A stretch of 64,000 bases of DNA from Betaproteobacteria bacterium (GTDB lineage Bacteria > Pseudomonadota > Gammaproteobacteria > Burkholderiales > Casimicrobiaceae), in assembly GCA_013298765.1 (NCBI GenBank), contig JAAFJA010000001.1, positions 248,001 to 312,000 of the forward strand. The letters are read 5' to 3'. A program made the position numbers and the translations under genes. Below the pieces are notes generated by a model. The model did not search any database. It saw only the letters and a program-made list of their open reading frames with translations, and was not told the origin of the DNA. Positions 1 to 7,877 of this stretch are shown piece by piece. Each line of letters starts with the position of its first letter. The stretch's first letter is position 1.

Positions 1-26
1 GCTCATAGGCTAAAGGCTAGCGTATT

Positions 27-69
27 CATTCGTACGTTGAGTGTCCGGGGGACAATTAACGTACGAATG
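27..69. repeat. Imperfect palindrome with 20-bp arms and a 3-nt loop
   Basis: The arms at 27-46 and 50-69 match at 18 of 20 positions when one is reverse-complemented, and a GGG loop separates them. The centre reads GTCC-GGG-GGAC. A second hairpin of the same design, with core GTCC-GCA-GGAC, lies at 394-438 beside the tRNA. Neither is followed by a clear T-tract, so neither is an obvious rho-independent terminator. They may be members of a repetitive palindrome family, but two copies are too few to prove it. Confidence 0.6.
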
Positions 70-393
70 GTCAATTTTGAGTAAGGGACGACGGGCGCGG
101 TGGCGCGTTCCTAACGGCAATGAACGCGATTACAGCGTTTATCGCGGCAACCTCATTGCAACGTAGCAAAGGCTCGCGCTTCAGCGCGGTCACTTGAAAT
201 CGAAAGCTCGAAGACGCGAGCGACCCGATTCTGCGCGGTGATCGATGATCGCGTCGTTCGCGTGCTCACTCGCGATTTAGCTTGAGCGCAAGCGCTCAGA
301 CGGGCAGGTTACAAAACCATGGCGCTTCAATTCAACGGTTTTGCGTTCGCTACGCGGATCGCTCTGCGAACTATGGATCGATTTGAAATTGAC
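70..393. other. Intergenic stretch, no gene seen
   Basis: I see no convincing coding frame or RNA gene between the two palindromes. The sequence is rich in short GCG/CGC-containing words. The previous gene must lie to the left of the window. Confidence 0.5.
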
Positions 394-438
394 CCAACCC
401 ATCTTTAAATGTCCGCAGGACATTTAAAGATGGGTTGG
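394..438. repeat. Perfect 21-bp inverted repeat abutting a tRNA 3' end
   Basis: The arms 394-414 and 418-438 are exact reverse complements around a 3-nt GCA loop. The right arm overlaps the CCA end of the minus-strand tRNA-Arg, so the tRNA transcript would run straight into this hairpin. It could act in 3' processing or termination although no U-tract follows. It could also be a mobile or repetitive palindrome parked at a tRNA 3' end. It shares its GTCC-NNN-GGAC core with the palindrome at 27-69. Confidence 0.7.
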
Positions 439-511
439 CACCCCGGAGACGAATCGAACGTCCGACCTCTCCCTTAGGAGGGGAGAGCTCTATCCACTGA
501 GCTACCGGGGC
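436..511 (-). tRNA. tRNA-Arg, anticodon CCU
   Basis: The minus strand folds as a full cloverleaf. The acceptor stem is GCCCCGG/CCGGGGT with a G-U first pair, the D-arm is GCTC/GAGC, and the anticodon stem CTCCC/GGGAG encloses the loop CTCCTAA with anticodon CCT. The T-arm GGACG/CGTCT holds the TTCGATT loop. The discriminator is G and CCA is encoded. Length is 76 nt. It decodes the rare AGG arginine codon. The 3' end merges with a perfect palindrome (394-438). Confidence 0.95.
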
Positions 512-634
512 CCAAGCTGAATTGTAGGTAATCGATGCGTTCATGCAGAACTGTCGCAAATACCTACCGATTGTCGTCGCATGGCGGAATTTCCAACTGA
601 CAAAAGGCCCCGCTCGGGGACCTAAGGCTGTACG

Positions 635-1447
635 ATGGAGAAAAGTACACGCCCGGAGTTGTACGACATGTCGGAGGAGATTGGCATCCGCCAAACGTCA
701 AATGCCCTTCGCCTAATGGCGAGGCTCGGCGTCTGGAAGTCTGTCGCGTTAATCACTGCGGCTTCTGTGGTGGGATCGCTACTCATCACCCGTGTCGTGT
801 TCTTGGTTTGCGACTACGGAAACGAATTCTTGTCGGAAGCGATGACGACTGCGATCATAGTACCGGCACTGGTCGCGCCAATCGTTTCGTATTGGACGGT
901 TAAGCTCGCTGTCGAGCTTATTCACACCCGAGAGACGCTTATCGAACTGGCCAGCCGGGATGAAGTCACGCGGCTCTACAACCGTCGCTACTTTATGGAG
1001 CAGCTCGAACATGTAAGCCAAGCCACTCAAAAGGCTCAGGGCTCGCTCGGCGTGCTTCTGATCGACGTTGATCGGCTTAAACACCTCAATGATGAATATG
1101 GACACTACGCAGGCGATTTAGCGCTCGCGACGGTCGCCGATGCGATAAGGCGCTCTTTGCGAGCCGATGATTTCGCCGCACGCTACGCGGGCGACGAGTT
1201 TGTCGTTTTGCTTCCCGAGGCCGACGAGCGTAGTGCGTGTCAGATTGCGGCACGTATTCACACCACACTAGAAGCGCTCGCGGGAAACGGGGCCAACAGT
1301 ACAGCACGTCCCCAGCTTTCGGTCAGCATCGGTATCGCAATCACCCATGGTAGCGAAGCGACTCAGGCGCTGCTGCGCCGTGTCGACGTTGCGCTCTATC
1401 AAGCGAAAGGCCAAGGGCGCGGTGTGAGTGCAATTGCGCCGAACTAA
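635..1447 (+). CDS. Membrane-anchored diguanylate cyclase (GGDEF domain)
   Basis: This is predicted to make cyclic-di-GMP from two GTP. Two hydrophobic segments at about residues 35-60 and 68-92 should anchor it in the inner membrane. A GGDEF domain follows from about residue 105 to 265, with the metal-binding aspartates in LIDVDRLKHLND and the active-site motif as AGDEF inside ARYAGDEFVVLLP. AGDEF variants are commonly active. The N-terminus has no recognisable sensor domain beyond the two helices. A second start at 668 has a GGAG nine bases upstream and would shorten the protein by 11 residues. Nothing nearby suggests an operon partner. Confidence 0.85.
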   Translation: MEKSTRPELYDMSEEIGIRQTSNALRLMARLGVWKSVALITAASVVGSLLITRVVFLVCDYGNEFLSEAMTTAIIVPALVAPIVSYWTVKLAVELIHTRETLIELASRDEVTRLYNRRYFMEQLEHVSQATQKAQGSLGVLLIDVDRLKHLNDEYGHYAGDLALATVADAIRRSLRADDFAARYAGDEFVVLLPEADERSACQIAARIHTTLEALAGNGANSTARPQLSVSIGIAITHGSEATQALLRRVDVALYQAKGQGRGVSAIAPN

Positions 1448-1595
1448 GCCGCGGGCGGAGGAGTCGCGCCTGCTCTACACATTGTCGCCGCGCGCGAGAA
1501 CTTTGCAGCGTATCCTCAACTTCGAGCGAGGTCACACGCCGAGGCACGCGTGCGAACTACTCACAGTCTCTGCGGTGGGCTACAAGCCAGAGCGC

Positions 1596-3035
1596 TTACA
1601 ACGAAAGTTGATACGATTTGTCGCCAAGGACGGTGCTCTTCATCCGAAGCGAAATCGATAGTTTTTTTGTGGACGCGTCATAGGCAAACGCCTGCTCGGT
1701 GTACACATCGCGCATACCCTCCGGTGCATTCGCGATGAATTGAACGAGCCCATCACCTTGCAGGCCGCGACGGCGCGCTTCGATCGTCAAACGTGTTGCG
1801 GCAGCGAGGTTTACGACGTCCCAGGCGCGTAGGCCGTAGTCGCCGTAGGCGGGGATCGCGATTGCCGCCATGACACGGCCGGCCGCGTTTCTTTCGAACA
1901 CTAGGCAACTCCACGCGTAGTCACCAAACGAGGGACATCCCATGTTCGCTGCGAACACAGAGGCGCGGAAATCACGCGTGCTACCACGCGTCCGACTTTG
2001 AACGGCACGTTGGCTATCCCTGTAGCCCATGGCGAAGAGATTGAGCGTATCGCCGCGATCAAAAGCGAAGCGTCCCATCCATTCAACGGCGGCAGGACCG
2101 TAGCCGCTGCCAAAATCCTGGCGGCCAAGTATATTGTCGGTGATCGCAACCGAGCCTTGGAACTCTGCACCAATAGCGTTCGACACTGCAAGCGGAAGGC
2201 GGTCAACAGCCTCAAGTGTCGCGAGCATTTCACGCGAGAGGGTTTGGTCAAGTTCGTTTGCGCCACTGGCTGCAGCTTGCATAACCAACAGCTGGCGTGT
2301 AACGCCAGCCGTGGCGATCATCGACTCGATCAGCGTGCCGTCCGCGAAGGCGACAAGCGGTACAAGCCGAGTCGAGATATGTTGCCAAGCCGCAGTACGC
2401 GCAACGACCGTGTTAGCGGCCAACCAATCAGAGGCGAAAAGACCCAGCTGGCGACGCTCAAGTTCGAGTGGCGTCTGCAGTGAGGAGATGATCGCGAGCG
2501 TCGGATCAGGAATATTGCCGCGTACTCCGCCTGAAAGAACGCTTTCCCAACGTGAATTGAGCGCTTCGTAGCTAGGCGGGCGGCTCGCGTTCGCCCATTC
2601 ACCGAGCGGCAGCCTGGGCGCAAGCTTTAAGTCTTTTGGGCGTACGAGACTTTGCAGCAGCGGCCTTCCTTCTGCACAAGCGTCCGTCGTTCGCTTCAGC
2701 TTGTCGGAATACAACTTGAACGCGGCATCGCGCTCTCCGTCCGTGTCAAACTTTTTGAAGAAAAGACTGTCCTCTCGCGAGTGCGCAACGTGCGCATCCA
2801 CGAGACACTTACCATACGCCACCGGATCCATTCCCTCCGGCGCAAGCAACCCGTGCAAACGATAGCCGTTGTCCGTCAATTGCCCCATGTGCGCGGTCTC
2901 GGCGAGTAGCGTTTTCGCCTCTTCGCTCAACTCAACTGGCGTGAGGCGGTAGTACACATGCAAACCGATAAAGGCGAGCACAAGTGCGCCGACAATTCCG
3001 ACGCTCCAGAGAGCGATCTTCTTTACCAGTTTCAT
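1596..3035 (-). CDS. Hypothetical protein with one N-terminal membrane anchor
   Basis: I do not recognise a family in this 479-residue protein. Residues 7-28 form a single strongly hydrophobic helix after a Lys-rich start (MKLVKK), so it is probably tethered to the inner membrane with most of the chain in the periplasm. The rest is mixed with no metal or nucleotide-binding motif. Four cysteines occur in scattered positions, two of them in the GCPSFGDYAWSC segment near residue 370. The start is supported by AGGAG about ten bases upstream of the ATG. It stands alone, with the gene ahead of it on the same strand 138 bp away. Confidence 0.7.
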   Translation of the reverse strand: MKLVKKIALWSVGIVGALVLAFIGLHVYYRLTPVELSEEAKTLLAETAHMGQLTDNGYRLHGLLAPEGMDPVAYGKCLVDAHVAHSREDSLFFKKFDTDGERDAAFKLYSDKLKRTTDACAEGRPLLQSLVRPKDLKLAPRLPLGEWANASRPPSYEALNSRWESVLSGGVRGNIPDPTLAIISSLQTPLELERRQLGLFASDWLAANTVVARTAAWQHISTRLVPLVAFADGTLIESMIATAGVTRQLLVMQAAASGANELDQTLSREMLATLEAVDRLPLAVSNAIGAEFQGSVAITDNILGRQDFGSGYGPAAVEWMGRFAFDRGDTLNLFAMGYRDSQRAVQSRTRGSTRDFRASVFAANMGCPSFGDYAWSCLVFERNAAGRVMAAIAIPAYGDYGLRAWDVVNLAAATRLTIEARRRGLQGDGLVQFIANAPEGMRDVYTEQAFAYDASTKKLSISLRMKSTVLGDKSYQLSL

Positions 3036-3173
3036 GCCTGATTTCTCCTGCGTGCATCCATGCGACGAATTCTCGGAAACTTAGGCGGGCTCGCAATGCT
3101 CGTTAGACGAACGACGTGCGTCACCGACGGCTGACCCGACCGCGCGACGGATGCGTATCGCAGCCGACCCGCA

Positions 3174-4202
3174 CTACGCGTACAACTGCCGCGCCAACTT
3201 CGCTCCCGCCGCCAGCGCATTCAACTTAGCACGCGCGATGCCGCGCTCCATTGGCGCCATGCCGCAGTTCGTGCATGGAATCAGTTTTTCCTTTGGCACG
3301 AATTCGAGCGCGCGTTTGATCGTGTCGGCGACTTGCTCGGGCGTTTCGACGACGTCGCTTGCGACATCGATCACGCCAACCATCACTTGCTTACCCTTGA
3401 GCAAGCTCATCAAATGCATCGGCACTTTTGAGTTTGCGCATTCAAGTGACACCATGTCGAGCCTGCTTTGCGCGATCGCGGGAAAGGTTTCTTCGTACTG
3501 CCGCCATTCGCCACCGAGCGTTTCCTTCCAATCAAGGTTCGCTTTGATGCCGTAGCCATAGCAAATGTGCACTGCCGTTTTGCAGGTTAAGCCTTCAATG
3601 CATTTGTGAAGCGCGTCGATCCCCCACTGCTTCACGTCATCCATGTACACGTTGAACGCGGGCTCGTCGAACTGAATGATGTCTACGCCATCGGCTTGCA
3701 ACGCGCGCGCCTCCTTATTCAAGAGTTCGGCGAACGCGAAGGCAAGCTTCACCTTGTCGCCATAGTATTCGTCGGCCAGCGTATCGATGATTGTCATCGG
3801 GCCAGGCATGGTGAACTTGATTTTTTGCGTCGTTCGCGCACGAAGCAATCGCGCTTCGGTTTGATGCACGCGCCCCTTCAGGCGAATCGGGCCTTTCACC
3901 ACAGGCACCATCGCTTCGTAGCGATTGTTGCGAATGCCCATCTTTACCTTGTGTTCGAAATCGATGCCTTCAACGAATTCGAGAAAGCCGTGCACAAAAT
4001 GTTGCCGCGATTGCTCGCCATCGCCGATGATCGCAAGGCCCGCGTCTTCTTGCTCTTTCACCCAGAGCGTCGTGGCATCGTTTTTCGCTGCAACGAGATC
4101 ATCGCCCGCTTGCTGCCATTGCGGCCAAAGCTTGTTGGTTTCAGACAGCCAAGCCGGTTTCGGCAGGCTGCCGCAAACGGCGGCGGGGAATAGTGTGTTC
4201 AT
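3174..4202 (-). CDS. mesD: MesD-type core methionine synthase (MetE C-terminal homologue)
   Basis: At 342 residues this corresponds only to the catalytic C-terminal half of MetE. The zinc-site residues are visible as HICYG near residue 215 and CTNCGMAP near residue 308, and the chain opens with the family-like AAVCGSLPKPAWL. The best fit I know is MesD, a folate-independent methionine synthase of aerobic bacteria that works with an oxygen-dependent partner of the DUF1852 family (MesX). No DUF1852 gene is present in this window. It would methylate homocysteine to methionine in the cytoplasm. The gene is monocistronic by position. An alternative is another short MetE-like methyltransferase. Confidence 0.75.
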   Translation of the reverse strand: MNTLFPAAVCGSLPKPAWLSETNKLWPQWQQAGDDLVAAKNDATTLWVKEQEDAGLAIIGDGEQSRQHFVHGFLEFVEGIDFEHKVKMGIRNNRYEAMVPVVKGPIRLKGRVHQTEARLLRARTTQKIKFTMPGPMTIIDTLADEYYGDKVKLAFAFAELLNKEARALQADGVDIIQFDEPAFNVYMDDVKQWGIDALHKCIEGLTCKTAVHICYGYGIKANLDWKETLGGEWRQYEETFPAIAQSRLDMVSLECANSKVPMHLMSLLKGKQVMVGVIDVASDVVETPEQVADTIKRALEFVPKEKLIPCTNCGMAPMERGIARAKLNALAAGAKLARQLYA

Positions 4203-4435
4203 GGCGTTTCGCAGATCGAGGTGTAAGCAAAGCTCGCGAGTGTATTGAGTTCGCTATTGCAAAAGGGGTGCGGTGAACTAATCCCGATACCTCGACGGTT
4301 ACGGCGATTCGACGTAGCGCGCGCACTTCACCGACTCGCGCGTACCCAGCATGCGCGCGTGGTGCCGATGCATCGGGTGGCCCGAATCATTCTGCCGTGC
4401 TAATACAACAATTCTCATCTTCCCAGAATTTTATT
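4203..4435. other. Upstream region of mesD, no gene or riboswitch recognised
   Basis: This gap, together with the repeat that follows, separates mesD from the Mth938-domain gene. I looked on the mesD strand for SAH, SAM or cobalamin riboswitch cores and saw none that I could support. Several CGCG-rich inverted words are present but do not form a clear hairpin with a T-tract. Confidence 0.4.
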
Positions 4436-4497
4436 GGGGCGATAAGGCGTAAAAACGTATTTACTTTTTTCAACAAAATAAGCCGCTAGCCCTGATA
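4436..4497. repeat. GCTAGCCC-bounded intergenic element, copy A
   Basis: The element starts with GGGGC and ends with GCTAGCCCTGAT, and the two marks are 49 bp apart. Between them is an A/T-rich core with TTTACTTTTTTCAAC and AATAAGCC. Similar elements with the same 48-49 bp spacing occur at 19671, 24853 and 42420. This copy begins 30 bp past the stop codon of the minus-strand Mth938-domain gene. The left arm is degraded here. Confidence 0.6.
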
Positions 4498-4526
4498 AAA
4501 TCGAGCACCGACCCACTTTTATAAAC

Positions 4527-4895
4527 CTATTCGATCAGCAGCAACAAACCCACCTTGCGCTCCTCCGCAAGCAACACGTTGTAAGTTCGGCACGCGGCGG
4601 ACGAATCCATCAATTCAAACCCGATCCGCGCGTCAATCAGCGGGCGAAGCACATCGTGTTTCAGGAACACATGCTTGGCGCCCGTGCCAACGAGCACGAT
4701 CTCTGCGTCAAGCGAGACGCCGCGCGAAATCATGTAGGCAGTCATCGGATGAGATGCATGCCAAACGCTCGCACGAGTGTTGAACGACACCGCAATCGAT
4801 TCGCGGTATTCAAACGCGCCCACACTCACACACTTTCCATCGAACGCGGTGATCGCAAAATCGGAGGGGGATTCACGGACAAATTGAAGAGCCAT
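4527..4895 (-). CDS. Mth938-like domain protein (DUF498/NDUFAF3 family)
   Basis: The chain carries the hallmarks of this small cytoplasmic family: a V-L-V-G-T-G-A-K segment in the middle, then IGFELMDSSAACRTYNVL-type sequence and a hydrophobic C-terminus. Bacterial members are about 125 residues and their role is unsettled. The mitochondrial relative NDUFAF3 assists complex I assembly. I chose the ATG at 4895 because MALQFV matches where family members begin, giving 122 residues. An in-frame GTG at 4958 and an ATG at 4913 are possible, and no start has a strong Shine-Dalgarno. The gene is divergent from alaC. Confidence 0.75.
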   Translation of the reverse strand: MALQFVRESPSDFAITAFDGKCVSVGAFEYRESIAVSFNTRASVWHASHPMTAYMISRGVSLDAEIVLVGTGAKHVFLKHDVLRPLIDARIGFELMDSSAACRTYNVLLAEERKVGLLLLIE

Positions 4896-5050
4896 TGCGC
4901 CATTTTCCAACATTGCCGAGTTGACGCGAACGGCAAGTAAACCGAGCGCTTTAGGCACTTGCTGCGCTGCGGTAAACTTAAGTTTGGTTCCCCCTTCGTC
5001 TGTCAGATTCGCTGCCGGATCGGGGAGGGAAAAAATTCAAGGAACCCCTC

Positions 5051-6238
5051 ATGCAAACCGAGTTTTCGCGCATCAAGCGCCTCCCCCCTTACGTCTTCGC
5101 GATCACCTCCGAGCTCAAGATGAACGCTCGCCGGCGCGGCGAAGACATCATCGATTTCGGGATGGGCAATCCCGACGGCCCGACGCCAAAACACATCGTC
5201 GATAAGCTAGTTGAAACCGCGCAGCGCGGCGACACCCATGGCTACTCAGTTTCCAAAGGCATTCCGCGGTTGCGCAAAGCGATCTGCGGTTGGTATGCGC
5301 AGCGCTACGGCGCGTGGCTCGACCCGGATTCTGAAGCGATTGTCACCATAGGTTCCAAGGAAGGTCTCGCGCACTTGATGCTCGCGACGATGGATCGCGG
5401 CGACACCGCGTTGGTGCCCAATCCGAGCTACCCGATTCATATTTACGGCGCGATCATCGCGGGCGCTGATATTCGCAGCGTGAAGATGACGGATGACGTG
5501 GATTTCTTCGAAGAAGTTGAGCGCGCCATTCGCGAAAGTTTCCCGAAGCCGAAGATGTTGATTCTTGGCTTTCCGTCGAACCCGACTGCGAAGTGCGTGG
5601 ATCTCGCGTTCTTCGAAAAAATCGTCGCACTCGCACGCGAGCACGGCATTTGGGTCGTTCACGATTTGGCCTATGCCGATCTTGGATTCGATGGCTACAA
5701 AGCGCCGTCGATCATGCAAGTGAAAGGCGCGAAAGACGTGGCCGTTGAGTTCTTCACGATGAGTAAAAGCTACAACATGGCAGGTTGGCGCGTTGGCTTT
5801 ATGGTGGGCAACCAACAGCTTGTCAATGCACTTTCCCGCATCAAGGGCTATCACGATTACGGTACGTTCACGCCGATTCAGGTGGCGAGTATCGCAGCGC
5901 TCGAAGGCCCGCAAGATTGCGTGGAAGAAATTCGCCAAAAATACCAACACCGCCGCGATGTGATGGTGAAGGGCTTACACGAAGCGGGCTGGATGGTCGA
6001 CAACCCGATCGCTTCGATGTACATCTGGGCAAAGATTCCCGATGCGTACAAAAAGATGGGGTCACTCGAATTCGCAAAGAAGTTGCTCGCCGACGCGAAA
6101 GTCAGTGTCTCGCCTGGCATCGGTTTCGGTCAGTATGGCGACACCCATGTGCGCTTTGCGCTCATCGAGAACGAAGCGCGGTCGCGACAAGCGGTACGCG
6201 GCATTAAAGATATGTTTAAGAAGGATGGGTTGCTCTAG
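5051..6238 (+). CDS. alaC: Alanine transaminase AlaC-like, PLP-dependent
   Basis: This 395-residue class I/II aminotransferase interconverts pyruvate plus glutamate with alanine plus 2-oxoglutarate. The PLP-binding lysine is in [15 protein letters not shown] near residue 240. The substrate arginine is in the C-terminal HVRFALIEN segment, and [10 protein letters not shown] near the N-terminus is typical of the group. An AAGGA lies about seven bases before the ATG. It begins the alaC-hom-thrC order that is common in betaproteobacteria, so it is probably co-transcribed with hom despite the 178-bp repeat-filled gap. Related aspartate aminotransferases cannot be fully excluded. Confidence 0.9.
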   Translation: MQTEFSRIKRLPPYVFAITSELKMNARRRGEDIIDFGMGNPDGPTPKHIVDKLVETAQRGDTHGYSVSKGIPRLRKAICGWYAQRYGAWLDPDSEAIVTIGSKEGLAHLMLATMDRGDTALVPNPSYPIHIYGAIIAGADIRSVKMTDDVDFFEEVERAIRESFPKPKMLILGFPSNPTAKCVDLAFFEKIVALAREHGIWVVHDLAYADLGFDGYKAPSIMQVKGAKDVAVEFFTMSKSYNMAGWRVGFMVGNQQLVNALSRIKGYHDYGTFTPIQVASIAALEGPQDCVEEIRQKYQHRRDVMVKGLHEAGWMVDNPIASMYIWAKIPDAYKKMGSLEFAKKLLADAKVSVSPGIGFGQYGDTHVRFALIENEARSRQAVRGIKDMFKKDGLL

Positions 6239-6250
6239 CGCGATCCGCCC

Positions 6251-6408
6251 CCTCTCCCGCAGCGCGGGAGAGGGTTGGGGTGAGGGCGCATCGGAAGTTT
6301 TCTCTTTGCACGCGCATTGACCCCAACGTAACAGCTGATCATGCTTTCAATTGGCGAACGCACGATCCCCGCCCTCACCCTAGCCCTCACCCGCACTGCG
6401 GGAGAGGA
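6251..6408. repeat. Paired palindromic repeats between alaC and hom
   Basis: Unit one at 6251-6289 begins with a perfect 10-bp hairpin, CCTCTCCCGC-AGC-GCGGGAGAGG. Unit two at 6370-6408 is its partner in opposite orientation, and the blocks at 6272-6288 and 6370-6386 are inverted copies with two mismatches. The final GGGAGAGG of unit two ends about nine bases before the hom ATG and so appears to supply its Shine-Dalgarno sequence. The family resembles dispersed repeats of betaproteobacterial genomes that translate as PHPNPLP-like peptides. Confidence 0.75.
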
Positions 6409-6416
6409 ACAAAAAT

Positions 6417-7727
6417 ATGAAACCACTCAACATCGCAATCCTAGGTCTCGGCACAGTCGGTGGCGGCACGTTTGACGTGCTCACGCGTAACGCCGAAGAA
6501 ATTTCTCGTCGCGCGGGTCGTGCGATCAATATCGTCGCCGTCGGTGCGCGCTCGCCCGAGCGCGCGATTAAGCGCATGAGTGGCGCGACGATTCCAGTGA
6601 TGTCGCTCGACGAAGCGGTGAACGCTGCGAACGTTGATGTGGTGGTAGAAACGTTGGGCGGCTACGAGCCTGCGAAAACGCTAATCCTCAAAGCAATTGC
6701 GAATGGCAAACACGTCGTGACCGCGAACAAAGCCTTGCTCGCGATGCACGGTGACGAGATATTCACCGCCGCTCGCGCGAAGGGTGTGATCGTAGCTTTT
6801 GAAGCCGCGGTCGCGGGTGGCATTCCGATCATCAAAACGCTGCGCGAATCGCTCGTTGCTAACCGCATCGAGTGGATCGCGGGGATCATCAACGGCACGA
6901 CGAATTTCATCCTCTCCGAGATGCGAAGCAAAGGCCTCGCCTTCTCCGACGTGCTCAAAGCTGCTCAGGAAAAAGGGTACGCCGAAGCCGACCCAACGTT
7001 TGACATTGAAGGTATAGACGCGGCGCACAAAGCGTCCATCCTTGCGTCGCTCGCGTTCGGCATCCCGCTTTCGTTTGACAAAGCGCATGTCGAAGGCATC
7101 ACCAAGATTGATGCGATCGACATTCGTTACGCCGAAGAGATGGGTTATCGAATCAAACTTTTGGGCATCGCGAGGCGTCGCCCAGATGGGATCGAACTTC
7201 GCGTTCACCCAACATTGATTCCGACGAAACGACTGATTGCCAATGTGGAAGGTGTGATGAACGCGGTCCTGGTGAAGGGCGACGCCGCAGGTGCGACGCT
7301 TTATTACGGTGCTGGCGCGGGTGCAAGCCCAACGGCCTCTTCCGTGATTGCCGATCTCGTGGATGTCGCGCGTTTGATTGATGCCGACGTTGCGCATCGC
7401 GTACCGTACCTCGCGTTTCATCACGACCGAATTGGCTCCGAGCCAGTGCTGCCGATCGATGAGGTGAAGACTTCGTATTACTTGCGTTTGCGCGTTGACG
7501 ACAAGCCCGGTGTGCTCGCCGACATCACGCGGGTGCTTGCCGACAACCAAATCTCGATTGACGCACTTCTGCAGAAAGAACCTGAAGAAGGCGAAGCGCA
7601 GACTGACATCATTCTGCTCACGCATGAAACGATTGAGAAAAACATGAAACAAGCGATTGCATCCATCGAAGCGCAGACGAGTACGCGTGGGAAGATTGTG
7701 ATGCTTCGTTTGGAAAATTTGGCTTAA
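6417..7727 (+). CDS. hom: Homoserine dehydrogenase
   Basis: The enzyme reduces aspartate semialdehyde to homoserine with NAD(P)H, the branch step to threonine and methionine. The 436-residue chain has an N-terminal Rossmann fold with LGLGTVGGGTFDVL at residues 8-21. The catalytic domain contains GIINGTTNFILSEM near residue 158. A C-terminal ACT domain spans about residues 350-435 for threonine feedback. This is the long single-function form usual in betaproteobacteria. The Shine-Dalgarno GGAGAGG lies within a palindromic repeat. thrC follows 150 bp downstream on the same strand. Confidence 0.97.
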   Translation: MKPLNIAILGLGTVGGGTFDVLTRNAEEISRRAGRAINIVAVGARSPERAIKRMSGATIPVMSLDEAVNAANVDVVVETLGGYEPAKTLILKAIANGKHVVTANKALLAMHGDEIFTAARAKGVIVAFEAAVAGGIPIIKTLRESLVANRIEWIAGIINGTTNFILSEMRSKGLAFSDVLKAAQEKGYAEADPTFDIEGIDAAHKASILASLAFGIPLSFDKAHVEGITKIDAIDIRYAEEMGYRIKLLGIARRRPDGIELRVHPTLIPTKRLIANVEGVMNAVLVKGDAAGATLYYGAGAGASPTASSVIADLVDVARLIDADVAHRVPYLAFHHDRIGSEPVLPIDEVKTSYYLRLRVDDKPGVLADITRVLADNQISIDALLQKEPEEGEAQTDIILLTHETIEKNMKQAIASIEAQTSTRGKIVMLRLENLA

Positions 7728-7735
7728 CTCAACAC

Positions 7736-7870
7736 TGTCATCCCCGTCCCCGCCTTCGCGAGGATAGACCTTCGGGCGGGGACCCAGATCCCGAACCGTT
7801 CGACACAACGCCCGCAGCAACTCCATCACAATTTTCTCGGTCTGGGTCCCCGCCTTCGCGGGGATGACGG
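7736..7870. repeat. Inverted GTCATCCCCG-type palindromic repeats between hom and thrC
   Basis: The block opens with TGTCATCCCCG and closes with CGGGGATGACGG, and both ends contain CCGCCTTCGCG. Two such units face each other across roughly 85 bp. The same family appears in frame inside soeA at 43568-43635. The block ends only eight bases before the thrC ATG, so it forms most of the leader between the two genes. It could act as an mRNA hairpin between hom and thrC. Confidence 0.75.
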
Positions 7871-7877
7871 AAACAGC

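Noticed and set aside
371-694. 107-codon minus-strand frame across the tRNA-Arg region
   Set aside because: It runs through the tRNA and the palindrome and has no protein-like features.
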